A stretch of 64,000 bases of DNA from 0-14-0-80-60-11 sp049322355 (GTDB lineage: Bacteria; Desulfobacterota; Desulfobaccia; Desulfobaccales; 0-14-0-80-60-11). Below the pieces are notes generated by a model. That model had not been told where the DNA came from. It did not search any database and saw only the letters and a list, made by a program, of their open reading frames with translations. Numbering within the stretch: the first letter of the stretch is position 1; every line of letters begins with the position of its first letter. The DNA lies in assembly GCA_049322355.1 (NCBI GenBank), contig JBMORG010000027.1, positions 248,001 to 312,000 of the forward strand, read 5' to 3'. Shown here in pieces: positions 7,431 through 15,877 of the stretch. Both the position numbers and the translations under genes were made by a program.

Positions 7431-10400
7431 TTACATACTCAAAGCCGGATACCCGAAAAGCCGATTGACTTCCCCCGTCAACTCCGGGGAAGGGGTCAGG
7501 CCCAGTTCCTTGGGCAGGGCCAAGGTCACCTCTCTCTCCTGGTTGAGAAGGTGGAGGAACGCGGGAACCGGGCCCGGATGCCGGCTCAGGATTTCTTTCA
7601 GTTTCAGGAGGTGCTCCCGGGTTACGCTGTTAGCCTGGAGGCGCAAATCCAACCGCTCCGGCATCCGCTCCAAAACCGTCTCCAGGGGAGCAATCTCTTG
7701 GGCCACCAATTTGGGGCCCATTTCTTCCTGGACCACATGGCCTTTAAACCAGAGAGGCAGGCTGGGTTGGGACAACAGCGCCCCGGCCCGCTCATAGACT
7801 TCCGAAAACACCAGGGCTTCCATGCTGCCTGCCAGGTCTTCCACTGTAAGGATGGCCAGGCGCCCCCCCCGCTTGCTCACCTTCTCTTTGAGAGAAGTGA
7901 CCACCACGCCCAGAGCCACTTCCAGGGAGTCTGGCGCTTCGGCCAGATCGGCGGTGGTCGTTTTGATCTGGGTCTTAAGGAGGGCCCGATAGGCATCCAG
8001 GGGGTGACCGGTGACGTAAACCCCCAGGGCCTCTTTCTCCCGCGCCAGTTTCACGGACTTGTCCCAGGGTTGGGCCTCCGGCAGCCAGTCGTCTTCTTGG
8101 GATTCCATGAGCCCGCCGAACATCGACATCTGTTTGGTGGCCTGAAGGCGCTTCTGGTTATTGACCTTTTCCAGGGCCTCGTCCAGGCCCGCCATAAGCC
8201 GGGAGCGCCGGGGCTGAAGACTGTCAAAGGCCCCGGCCTGGATCAGGGCTTCCAGGACCTTCCGGTTCACTTTGCCCAAGTTGATCCTTTCCAGCACGTC
8301 CCGAAAATTTTCGAAAGGGCCATTGCGACGGGCTTCCAGGATGTCGTGGATGGCTCCCATCCCCACATTCTTGACGCCGGCCAGGCCGAACCTGACTTTG
8401 CCGTTTTCCACGGTGAAATCCCGGTCGCTGCGGTTGATGTCCGGCGGCAAGAGCTCGATGCCTTCTTCCCGGGCTTCCATAATGTGGTTGGCCATGGCCA
8501 CAGTATTGTTGATTTCGCTGTTGAGCACCGCGGCCAGAAACTCCAGGGGATAATGGGCCTTAAGATACGCCGTTTGATAGGCCACCAGGGCGTAGGCCGC
8601 GCTGTGGGATTTGTTGAAGCCATAGCCGGCAAACTTTTCAATTAGAGTGAACAACTCGTTCGCTTTGCCTTTCGGCACCCCGCCCGCCACGGCCCCGGAA
8701 ACGAACCGGTCCCGCTGGGACGCCATTACTGCGGGGTCCTTCTTGCCCATGGCCCGGCGCAGGAGATCGGCCTCCGCCAGGGAAAATCCGGACACCGCAG
8801 CGGCGATCTGCATCACCTGCTCCTGGTAGAGGATAACGCCGTAAGTTTCCTTGAGAATAGGCTCCAACTGGGGCAGGAAATACTCCACCCGGGACTCCCC
8901 ATGCTTGCGGCGCACGAAATCGTCGTGCATCCCGCTTTCCATGGGACCTGGGCGATAAAGGGCCACCAGCGCGATAATGTCTTCGAACACCGTGGGCTTG
9001 AGGCGTACCATGAGCGAGCGCATGCCGCCGCTTTCCAACTGAAACACCCCGGCGGTGTTGGCCTCTTGGAGAAGAACAAAGGTGGCCTGGTCATCCAGGG
9101 GAATGGTATGGATATTGAAGTCGGCAGCGTGATGGCGGCGAATCAGGCGCACCGCCTGGTCGATAACCGTGAGGGTGCGCAGGCCCAGAAAATCGAACTT
9201 CACCAGGCCTACCTTCTCCACCCCCTTCATGTCGAACTGGGTGACCTGCTCACCTTTACTGCCTTTGTAAAGCGGCAGGTAGTCGATGAGGGGGCGGTCG
9301 GCGATGACCACTGCGGAGGCATGGGTGGAGGCGTGGCGGGGCAGGCCTTCCAGGACCTGGGCCACGTCCAGGATTTCGGCCACCACGGGGTTGGTGTCCC
9401 GAAGTTCCCTGAGGCGCGGCTCCTGAGACAGGGACTGCTCCAGGGTGATATTGAGTTTTTCCGGCACCAGCTTGGCAATCCTGTCCACTTCGGGGTAGGG
9501 CACTTCCAGAGCCCGGCCCACATCCCGGATGACCTGGCGGGTCTTCATACTGCCGAAAGTGGTGATGTGGGCCACGTTGGGCCAGCCGTAGGTCTTGGAG
9601 ACGTATTCAATGATTTCGCCCCGCCGCTCATAGCAGAAATCCACGTCGATATCAGGAGGGCTCAGGCGCTCGGGGTTAAGGAAGCGTTCGAAAAAGAGGC
9701 CGTAGGCCAGGGGGTCCAGGTCGGTGATCCCCAGGGCGTAGGCCACCAGGCTGCCGGCTGCGGAACCCCGGCCAGGGCCCACGGGAATCTGGCGCCGCCG
9801 GGCAAAATCGATAATGTCGGCCACTACCAAAAAGTAGCCGGCAAAACCCATTTTTACGAGGACGCCGGTTTCGTATTCCAGACGCTGCCAGTATTCCGCC
9901 TCAGGGGGACGGAAATGGCTGACAGGGGTCGCCAGGCGCTGCTTAAGGCCTTCTTTAGCCCGGCGGGTCATGAGGGAATCCATGCTCTCACCGTCGGGAA
10001 CGGGATAGACCGGGAAATTATAGCTGCCCAGATTAAGAGAAACCTCGCAGCGCGCCGCGATCTCCCCTGAGGCCGCCAGGACCTCGGGATAGGGAAAGGT
10101 CCGGGCCATCTCCTGGGGACTCTTAAAATAGAGCTGGTCCGTATGAAACTTCATGCGGCCCGAAGTGTTGACGGTCTTGCCGGTCTGGATGCACAGCAGC
10201 ACATCATGGGCCCGGGCGTCTTCGGGCTTTAGGTAGTGGACGTCGTTGGTGGCCACCACCGGCAGGCCCCAGTTAGGCCCCAGTTCCAACAGGGCCGCAT
10301 TGACCTTAAGCTGCTCCGGCAGGTTGTTGGCCTGTACTTCCAGGTAGAATCGGCCCGGAAAGATTTCGGCGTACTCCCGGGCGCAGGCCTCCGCTGCCCC

Positions 10401-10874
10401 GGCGTCCTCATTGAGGAGATGCCTGGCCACCTCGCCATGCAGACAGGAGGACATGGCAATGAGACCGCCGTTCAATTCCTGGAGCAGCTCCTTGTCCACC
10501 CGGGGGCGGTAGTAGAAGCCTTCCTGGTGGGCCCGGGTCACCAGCTTGATAAGATTTTGATAGCCCTCGTTATTTTCCGCCAGGACCACCAGGTGATGAT
10601 TGTCCCCTTTGCCGGTCTTTTCCTGGCGGGAGCCGGGGGCCACGTAGAGCTCGCAACCCAGCAGGGGTTTGATCCCCGTTTTCTTGGCTTGCTGATAGAA
10701 ATCCAGAACCCCGAACAGGGAGCCGTGATCGGTGATGGCCACCGCGGGCATCCCAAAGGCCTGGGCCTGGGCCAGCAGGTCTTTGACCCTGACGGCCCCG
10801 TCCAACAGGCTGTAAGCGGTGTGGACATGGAGATGGACGAATTCGGAATTTTCTATAAGTGCCATTAAGTCCAT
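7431..10874 (-). CDS. dnaE: DNA polymerase III alpha subunit
   Basis: The replicative polymerase, 1147 residues, full length. The N-terminal PHP domain starts with HLHVHTAYSLLDGA. The palm carries GPGRGSAAGSLVAYAL and PDIDVDF, holding the metal-binding aspartates. Fingers, a tandem HhH region and a C-terminal OB fold (VALGVVVTSLKEKVSKRGGRLA) follow, matching DnaE1. Two nearby ATGs (10874, 10865) are possible starts; neither has a strong Shine-Dalgarno. No other replication gene adjoins it. Confidence 0.97.
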   Translation of the reverse strand: MDLMALIENSEFVHLHVHTAYSLLDGAVRVKDLLAQAQAFGMPAVAITDHGSLFGVLDFYQQAKKTGIKPLLGCELYVAPGSRQEKTGKGDNHHLVVLAENNEGYQNLIKLVTRAHQEGFYYRPRVDKELLQELNGGLIAMSSCLHGEVARHLLNEDAGAAEACAREYAEIFPGRFYLEVQANNLPEQLKVNAALLELGPNWGLPVVATNDVHYLKPEDARAHDVLLCIQTGKTVNTSGRMKFHTDQLYFKSPQEMARTFPYPEVLAASGEIAARCEVSLNLGSYNFPVYPVPDGESMDSLMTRRAKEGLKQRLATPVSHFRPPEAEYWQRLEYETGVLVKMGFAGYFLVVADIIDFARRRQIPVGPGRGSAAGSLVAYALGITDLDPLAYGLFFERFLNPERLSPPDIDVDFCYERRGEIIEYVSKTYGWPNVAHITTFGSMKTRQVIRDVGRALEVPYPEVDRIAKLVPEKLNITLEQSLSQEPRLRELRDTNPVVAEILDVAQVLEGLPRHASTHASAVVIADRPLIDYLPLYKGSKGEQVTQFDMKGVEKVGLVKFDFLGLRTLTVIDQAVRLIRRHHAADFNIHTIPLDDQATFVLLQEANTAGVFQLESGGMRSLMVRLKPTVFEDIIALVALYRPGPMESGMHDDFVRRKHGESRVEYFLPQLEPILKETYGVILYQEQVMQIAAAVSGFSLAEADLLRRAMGKKDPAVMASQRDRFVSGAVAGGVPKGKANELFTLIEKFAGYGFNKSHSAAYALVAYQTAYLKAHYPLEFLAAVLNSEINNTVAMANHIMEAREEGIELLPPDINRSDRDFTVENGKVRFGLAGVKNVGMGAIHDILEARRNGPFENFRDVLERINLGKVNRKVLEALIQAGAFDSLQPRRSRLMAGLDEALEKVNNQKRLQATKQMSMFGGLMESQEDDWLPEAQPWDKSVKLAREKEALGVYVTGHPLDAYRALLKTQIKTTTADLAEAPDSLEVALGVVVTSLKEKVSKRGGRLAILTVEDLAGSMEALVFSEVYERAGALLSQPSLPLWFKGHVVQEEMGPKLVAQEIAPLETVLERMPERLDLRLQANSVTREHLLKLKEILSRHPGPVPAFLHLLNQEREVTLALPKELGLTPSPELTGEVNRLFGYPALSM

Positions 10875-11119
10875 ATTAACCCGAAAGGCGGGGCGGGGGC
10901 AAGGAGGAAGAAAATTAATGATAAGTTCAGTAATTACATTTACTTATATCTATGCTGCTAACACCTTTAAGCAACATTCTCTTTTTATAGGTTACATGGC
11001 TTCTAGCCAAGTCCTTCAGGGCAAGATCAAAGTCCTGCGACCAAATTTTTGGGCCTACATCATATAAACAGTTTTCGACGGCATGCTTCCCTGAAGGCAA
11101 TTCCGCTGGGGAACAGCAA
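10875..11119. other. Gap between SPOR protein gene and dnaE
   Basis: About 245 bases. A 57-codon minus-strand frame from a TTG at 11100 to 10927 has a fairly protein-like composition but lacks a good Shine-Dalgarno and any family I recognise. It could be the end of a decayed gene. The dnaE promoter should lie here but no strong match was seen. Confidence 0.3.
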
Positions 11120-11806
11120 TTACTGATCCAATCTTTCCTGACTTAAAATCCATGCATCTGACGGGAAATCTCCCTTGCCGATTGCTTCCCGTCTCTTTTC
11201 AATGGCAGCGTCGAAATTGTACTTGCCGATAGCAACCCTGTAAAAACCGGCTTTACTTTTTACAATTTTGCTATCGTATCCTTTTAACCGGAGTACTTCA
11301 GCTTTATTGAGAGCATTTTGTTGGTCCGCAAAGGAGCCGACTATTACTGAAAATGATTCGGCTTTCAGCTTGTCAAGTATTTTTTTGCCCGCTTGGGTTT
11401 GTAAAGTTTCAGCAGCGGCTTTGATCTCTTCCGCTTTCTGGAGATCCTTGGGGTTGGCCAAAGATTCGGCAAGCTTTTGGCTGTAAAATTTCTCAACGAT
11501 ATCAATGATTTCGTTGGCAAGTTTTTTATCTACAATCACTGAGATAAGCTTCTCGGCGATTAAAGCGCGCTGGGGGTTATCCGAAAAGAGCTCAGTCATA
11601 AATTTCTGGGTTGTTTCGATTCGTTTCAACTCCAATTCAATTTTATGAAATTCCTGTTTAGCTTTCTCCAACTGAAAGTTGAGCAACCCTCCTATAATCA
11701 CGAGAAGCAATGGGCTTAGGAGATATTGGAGAAAAAAGCGGGCGGGGCTCTCTTTGCTTTTTTCCACCTTTTGGATTCGCATTTCAAGATCCTGAAGTTC
11801 GGTCAT
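11120..11806 (-). CDS. Membrane-anchored coiled-coil SPOR-domain protein
   Basis: About 228 residues. A short cytoplasmic N-terminus, one membrane helix (FFLQYLLSPLLLVIIGGLL, near residue 30), a long charged helical/coiled-coil region, and a C-terminal SPOR-type fold (SFSVIVGSFADQQNALNKAE to FYRVAIGKY). SPOR domains bind denuded peptidoglycan strands at division sites. The ATG at 11806 follows AGGAGGG at ideal spacing; an upstream in-frame start overlaps that Shine-Dalgarno. The following 350 bases are AT-rich and probably hold divergent promoters for this gene and the CpoB-like gene. Confidence 0.7.
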   Translation of the reverse strand: MTELQDLEMRIQKVEKSKESPARFFLQYLLSPLLLVIIGGLLNFQLEKAKQEFHKIELELKRIETTQKFMTELFSDNPQRALIAEKLISVIVDKKLANEIIDIVEKFYSQKLAESLANPKDLQKAEEIKAAAETLQTQAGKKILDKLKAESFSVIVGSFADQQNALNKAEVLRLKGYDSKIVKSKAGFYRVAIGKYNFDAAIEKRREAIGKGDFPSDAWILSQERLDQ

Positions 11807-12165
11807 GTTAACCCTCCTCATGTGGCAGTCTTAGAGACTGCCGGAACAAATAATTTGGGTGACATTTGTTTCCGGAAATAGCCCCGACAGGTTAAGTTAA
11901 ATTAGATAAAATCTTTTATAAAAAATACCATATTACAATTATTTGTAAACTATCATGATTTTCCTGCCTGACTACCAGCCATGGCTATTCGAACATTGAG
12001 TCTCAGAAAAGAGCAGCAAAATACTGCCAGCCGGAGGGCCTTGACAATCAAGCACTCTGGATAATATTATCAAACATTTAGGCAAACAACCCGATGTAAT
12101 GGTTGGCGCGTAGCCGCCCCGTACCGCGAGTGCAGGCAACCTTTGACGATCCAGGAGGACAAGGA
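11807..12165. other. AT-rich divergent promoter region
   Basis: Between the SPOR gene (minus) and the CpoB-like gene (plus). A markedly AT-rich stretch (11890-11960) stands out from the GC-rich surroundings. I could not single out one promoter; no coding signal seen. Confidence 0.4.
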
Positions 12166-12888
12166 ATGAGGCAGGCAGGCCTGATCCGTTATCTGGTGGT
12201 GGTAATGCTCTTGGTGCTTCCGGTGGCTTGTGGTCAGTTCCCCGGCCTGCGCACGTCCATGCCGCCCACGCCGGCCGAAACTCCCCCGGGCACGGAGGCG
12301 CCGGGCCAGGCCCAGACTCCGGCTCCCGACCTGGTCCAGCAGGTGCAAAACCTGGAGGCCCGGGTATCTCAATTGGAGGGCCAGTTAGCCCAACTGGAAA
12401 CCCGCAGAGGAGTCTCCCCATCGGCCAAAACCCAGGCTATACCAGCCCCGTCCACCTCGGCTTATCCCAAGGCCCCGGCTAAACCTGCGGTCTCCAACGC
12501 CGCCGCGGAGAAATATTACACCGAAGGCATGCGCCAATATCACGCCAAGAAATTCGGCGAGGCCCGGACCCAGTTGTACAACTACTTGAAAAACCAGCCC
12601 AAGGGGCCCAAGGCCCCGGAAGCCAGGTACTATCTGGCAGACAGCTTTTACCAGGAGGGCAAATACCAGGAGGCCGCGGTGGAGTTCAATAAATTACGCA
12701 CCCAGTTCCCCAAGAGCATCCTGGCTCCTGCCGGTCTCCTGCGTCAAGCCCTGTGCTACAAAAACCAGCAGCAAATGAGCACTTACCGGAGTACGTTAAA
12801 TAAATTGATAACGGCCTATCCCAACAGCCCCGAAGCCAAAGAGGCCCAGAAAATGTTGAAAGAAGGCGCCAAAGCCGCCTCCCGGTAA
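12166..12888 (+). CDS. CpoB/YbgF-like TPR lipoprotein
   Basis: 240 residues. A lipoprotein signal peptide with lipobox LPVAC places the mature N-terminus as a lipidated Cys at about residue 22. A Pro/Thr-rich linker, a short coiled coil (VQNLEARVSQLEGQLAQLE) and C-terminal TPR repeats (YYTEGMRQYHAKKFGEAR, APEARYYLADSFYQEGKYQEAA) follow. This is the architecture of the Tol-Pal coordinator CpoB, which couples outer-membrane constriction to peptidoglycan synthesis. AGGAGG lies eight bases before the ATG. The PpiD-like gene follows after 63 bases, so envelope assembly is the shared theme. No tol or pal gene is in the window. Confidence 0.8.
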   Translation: MRQAGLIRYLVVVMLLVLPVACGQFPGLRTSMPPTPAETPPGTEAPGQAQTPAPDLVQQVQNLEARVSQLEGQLAQLETRRGVSPSAKTQAIPAPSTSAYPKAPAKPAVSNAAAEKYYTEGMRQYHAKKFGEARTQLYNYLKNQPKGPKAPEARYYLADSFYQEGKYQEAAVEFNKLRTQFPKSILAPAGLLRQALCYKNQQQMSTYRSTLNKLITAYPNSPEAKEAQKMLKEGAKAASR

Positions 12889-12951
12889 TCCACCTTCTCC
12901 CAGGGATCACCTGGGGGGCGGCGGCCAAATTAATCGAGGTAACCTGAACCC

Positions 12952-14832
12952 ATGTTAAAATGGTTGCGCAAATATTCCCGTTCCTGGTTTGTCTATTTGG
13001 CCATCGGGGCCATCGTAGTGGTCTTTATTTTCTGGGGCGTGGGCTCCTACAAATCGGCCCGCTCCCAGGAAGCCGCCGAAGTCAACGGCACCATTATCCC
13101 CATGACCGCGTTCCTGCGGCAGTACAATGAACTGATAAAGCAGTACCAGGACCGGGCGGGAGGCGATCTGACGCCTGAAATGATAAAGACTATGCGGCTC
13201 AAGGAGATGGCCTTGAGCCAGTTGGTGGAAGAGGCCTTAATCCTCCAGGCGGCGCCGCGCCTGGGATTGAGGGCGACCGACGCCGAACTGCGTAAACAGA
13301 TCCAAAGCTACCCCGCCTTCCAGCAGGACGGCAAATTCAACGAAAAGCGCTATTTCTTTATTCTGTCCCGGAATCGTCTGAGTCCCCAGGATTTTGAATC
13401 CGATGAGCGCCGACGTCTTCTCCTCCATAAGGTTATCGCGGAAGTGACCTCCCTGGCCAAAGTCTCGGATGCGGAACTCCAGGAAATCTTCCGAATTTCC
13501 CAAGAAGAGGTGGACGTCAGCTACCTGAAGGTTTCTCCGGAGAAATTCCTGGCCCGGGAAAATCCCGGTGATGAAGCAGTGGCCCGTTACTACCAGGAGC
13601 ATGAAGCGGAATTTCGCCTGCCGGACCGGGCCCGGGTCAAGTACCTGGTCTTTCAGACCAAGGATTATCTCAATCGCGTCAAGCTAAGCCCGGGGGCGGT
13701 GGAAAATTTCCTTAAGGAACACCCCGATGAGTTTATCCGGCCCAAAGTAATTCAGGCGCGGCAGATCTTGCTCTCTCTGCCCGCCAAGGCCACGGACGCC
13801 CAGATCCGGGAAGCGACCCAAAAGGCCCAGAACTTGGCGCAGCAAGTCCAGGCAGGGGCGGATTTTGCCGACTTGGCCAGAGCCAACTCTCAGGATGCAG
13901 CTACCAAAGAAAAAGGCGGAGAGCTGGGCTTGGTCCGGCGGGGCCAGAATCATCCGGAATGGGACAAAGCCGCCTTTGCCCTCAAGCCGGGGACCCTGGG
14001 CCTGGCAACCACTCCCCAGGGGATTTACCTGATCAAGGTGGAGGAGATCAAGGAAACGGAATTGGTGCCCGATGCCGCCAAGCAGGTGGAACAGCGTCTG
14101 AAAGAGGAACAGGCCCGACAACTGGCGAAGGACGCGGCCCAGCAAGCCAGGAATGAATTGTCTCAGGGTTCTCTGACGGCGGCGGCCCAAAAACTGAGCG
14201 TTGCCCCCCAGGAAACCCCGCTATTTGCCTTGTCGGATGCTGTCCCGGGGCTGGGGTTGATTCCCGCTTTCAATCAAGCCGCCCTCAAACTGAAACCCCA
14301 GGAGATTAGCAAGGTAGTGGCGCTGCCGGCGGGGTTCGCGGTTTTGCAAGGTGTGGAACAACAGGCGGCCCATCTGCCTCCTCTGGCGGGGATCAAGGAC
14401 CAGGTGAGGATGGCGTTGAAAAAGAGCCTGGCCCGGAAAAAGGCAGAGGCAGAGGCCACCAGGCTTTTGGGTGAACTCCGGCAGGGCAAGCCCCTGGCCC
14501 AGGTGGCGGCTGCAGCCGGACTGGCTGTCAAGGACAGCGGCTTTTTTACTCGGCTCCAGGGTTTCCACAGACAGCAGGAAGCCGAAGCCCTAACCGGCGC
14601 CGCCTTTCAACTCTCCCCGAAGCACCCCTATTCCGAAAAACCCCTGTGGTGGCAAGACTCCTATTATCTCCTGACTTTTAAAGCCCGGCGGGAACCCAAC
14701 CCCCAGGAATTTCAAAAGGAGCGGGACCGGATGCGAGCCCAGTTTCTCAACCAGAAACAACAGTTGCTCTTGGCTTCCTGGCTGGATGGAGAGCGTCGCC
14801 AGGCCAAAATTCGGGTTTTTGTGCCGGAATGA
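12952..14832 (+). CDS. PpiD/SurA-type periplasmic peptidyl-prolyl isomerase
   Basis: 626 residues. An N-terminal inner-membrane anchor (VYLAIGAIVVVFIFWGVG) is followed by a SurA-N-like chaperone domain beginning AAEVNGTIIPMTAF, a parvulin domain roughly at 260-365 (QARQILLSLP to GIYLIKVEEI), and a second partly degenerate rotamase-like half. The order matches PpiD, the membrane-bound chaperone at the Sec exit. Size is typical (about 620). It probably forms an operon with the CpoB-like lipoprotein upstream. Confidence 0.88.
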   Translation: MLKWLRKYSRSWFVYLAIGAIVVVFIFWGVGSYKSARSQEAAEVNGTIIPMTAFLRQYNELIKQYQDRAGGDLTPEMIKTMRLKEMALSQLVEEALILQAAPRLGLRATDAELRKQIQSYPAFQQDGKFNEKRYFFILSRNRLSPQDFESDERRRLLLHKVIAEVTSLAKVSDAELQEIFRISQEEVDVSYLKVSPEKFLARENPGDEAVARYYQEHEAEFRLPDRARVKYLVFQTKDYLNRVKLSPGAVENFLKEHPDEFIRPKVIQARQILLSLPAKATDAQIREATQKAQNLAQQVQAGADFADLARANSQDAATKEKGGELGLVRRGQNHPEWDKAAFALKPGTLGLATTPQGIYLIKVEEIKETELVPDAAKQVEQRLKEEQARQLAKDAAQQARNELSQGSLTAAAQKLSVAPQETPLFALSDAVPGLGLIPAFNQAALKLKPQEISKVVALPAGFAVLQGVEQQAAHLPPLAGIKDQVRMALKKSLARKKAEAEATRLLGELRQGKPLAQVAAAAGLAVKDSGFFTRLQGFHRQQEAEALTGAAFQLSPKHPYSEKPLWWQDSYYLLTFKARREPNPQEFQKERDRMRAQFLNQKQQLLLASWLDGERRQAKIRVFVPE

Positions 14833-15123
14833 AAGAGGCCGCTCGCCGGCTAAAGCCTGGTGGGGAAGGGAATTTAGGAATTTCTGCTGGCTAGCTGATT
14901 GCGACACGGACTATTGGAGGCTCCGAAGAGTCAGCCATCCTGCCTTGCTTAACCCGTGGTCGGAGACGGGCCGGCAAGGGAGATTTGTCTGGGATTGGGT
15001 GGGATAAATATGGTAGGATGAAACATGCTGGATTTGTAACTTCTGAACTTATGGGGGTTCTACTTGTTTGCCAGCATTTCGGAGAAGTTTCCCGGTCTGC
15101 AAATGCCGATGAGAGGTGATAAT

Positions 15124-15873
15124 ATGTTTCAAATGATCCTTGACTTACTATCCAACGCCTATGTTGAGATAATAATGCTTATCGTGTTGCTTGTTGCTTT
15201 CATTATTCATCGTAAGGACCCCCGCCTGGTAGTCTCAGGTATTAGGCTGATACGGACTGTTATTATCGTATTGATTTTTTTTTACTTCATGTTTATTTGG
15301 GCCAGTACCGTACAACCGACGCTGCGCACCATCAGTGTCTATGGCATGTTCCTCGTCAACCTCTTCATGTTGTACAATTTGATATTGGCGAGATTGGAAC
15401 GGCCGTATCGCGATATCTTAAAGAAGATTTCCCAGGCACCCCAAAACCACGAATTGGTTCCCGCCATGTGGCGTACCGGCAAAAGATTTTACTATATGCG
15501 ATATGCCTGGTCGTCATTATTTAGCGGCACCAACCCTTTTCACTTTCTTCGAGACATCGCCACCGAGCGAGTGCGCCAAGACATTAAAGATGAATTGCGC
15601 CGTATGGGGGTGGAAAGGAAACTGATTTCCTTTAAAGTGATGGTTGGGTTTTTGAAAAGCAGCCTGGCTTGTGATGAAAATCTGCCGGCAGATTTTAAGA
15701 TGGTGATGGAAAAAAACTTGGATGATCTCAGCAAGCATCCCTGGCTCGAGGAACACGTCAACGAATTTCTGGGCATTGCCACGGAACACCCTGAAGATTT
15801 ACATTTCCAGGAATGGATGGAAACCTTCGAAAAATGCGTGACGAGTATCAATAACCCCGGCCAGTTATCATAA
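15124..15873 (+). CDS. Unknown two-to-three-helix membrane protein
   Basis: About 249 residues. Three hydrophobic segments in the first 100 residues (VEIIMLIVLLVAFIIH, TVIIVLIFFYFMFIWA and YGMFLVNLFMLYNLIL) are followed by a soluble charged C-terminal domain of 150 residues. I recognise no family. The ATG at 15124 has AGAGGTGAT upstream; the frame opens earlier at a TTG (15064) without a Shine-Dalgarno. Its stop lies four bases before the LutBC fusion start, so co-expression is likely. Confidence 0.6.
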   Translation: MFQMILDLLSNAYVEIIMLIVLLVAFIIHRKDPRLVVSGIRLIRTVIIVLIFFYFMFIWASTVQPTLRTISVYGMFLVNLFMLYNLILARLERPYRDILKKISQAPQNHELVPAMWRTGKRFYYMRYAWSSLFSGTNPFHFLRDIATERVRQDIKDELRRMGVERKLISFKVMVGFLKSSLACDENLPADFKMVMEKNLDDLSKHPWLEEHVNEFLGIATEHPEDLHFQEWMETFEKCVTSINNPGQLS

Positions 15874-15877
15874 GGCA

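Noticed and set aside
10927..11100. 57-codon minus-strand ORF between dnaE and the SPOR gene
   Set aside because: Plausible composition but only a TTG start, no good Shine-Dalgarno and no recognisable family; mentioned in the gap entry only.
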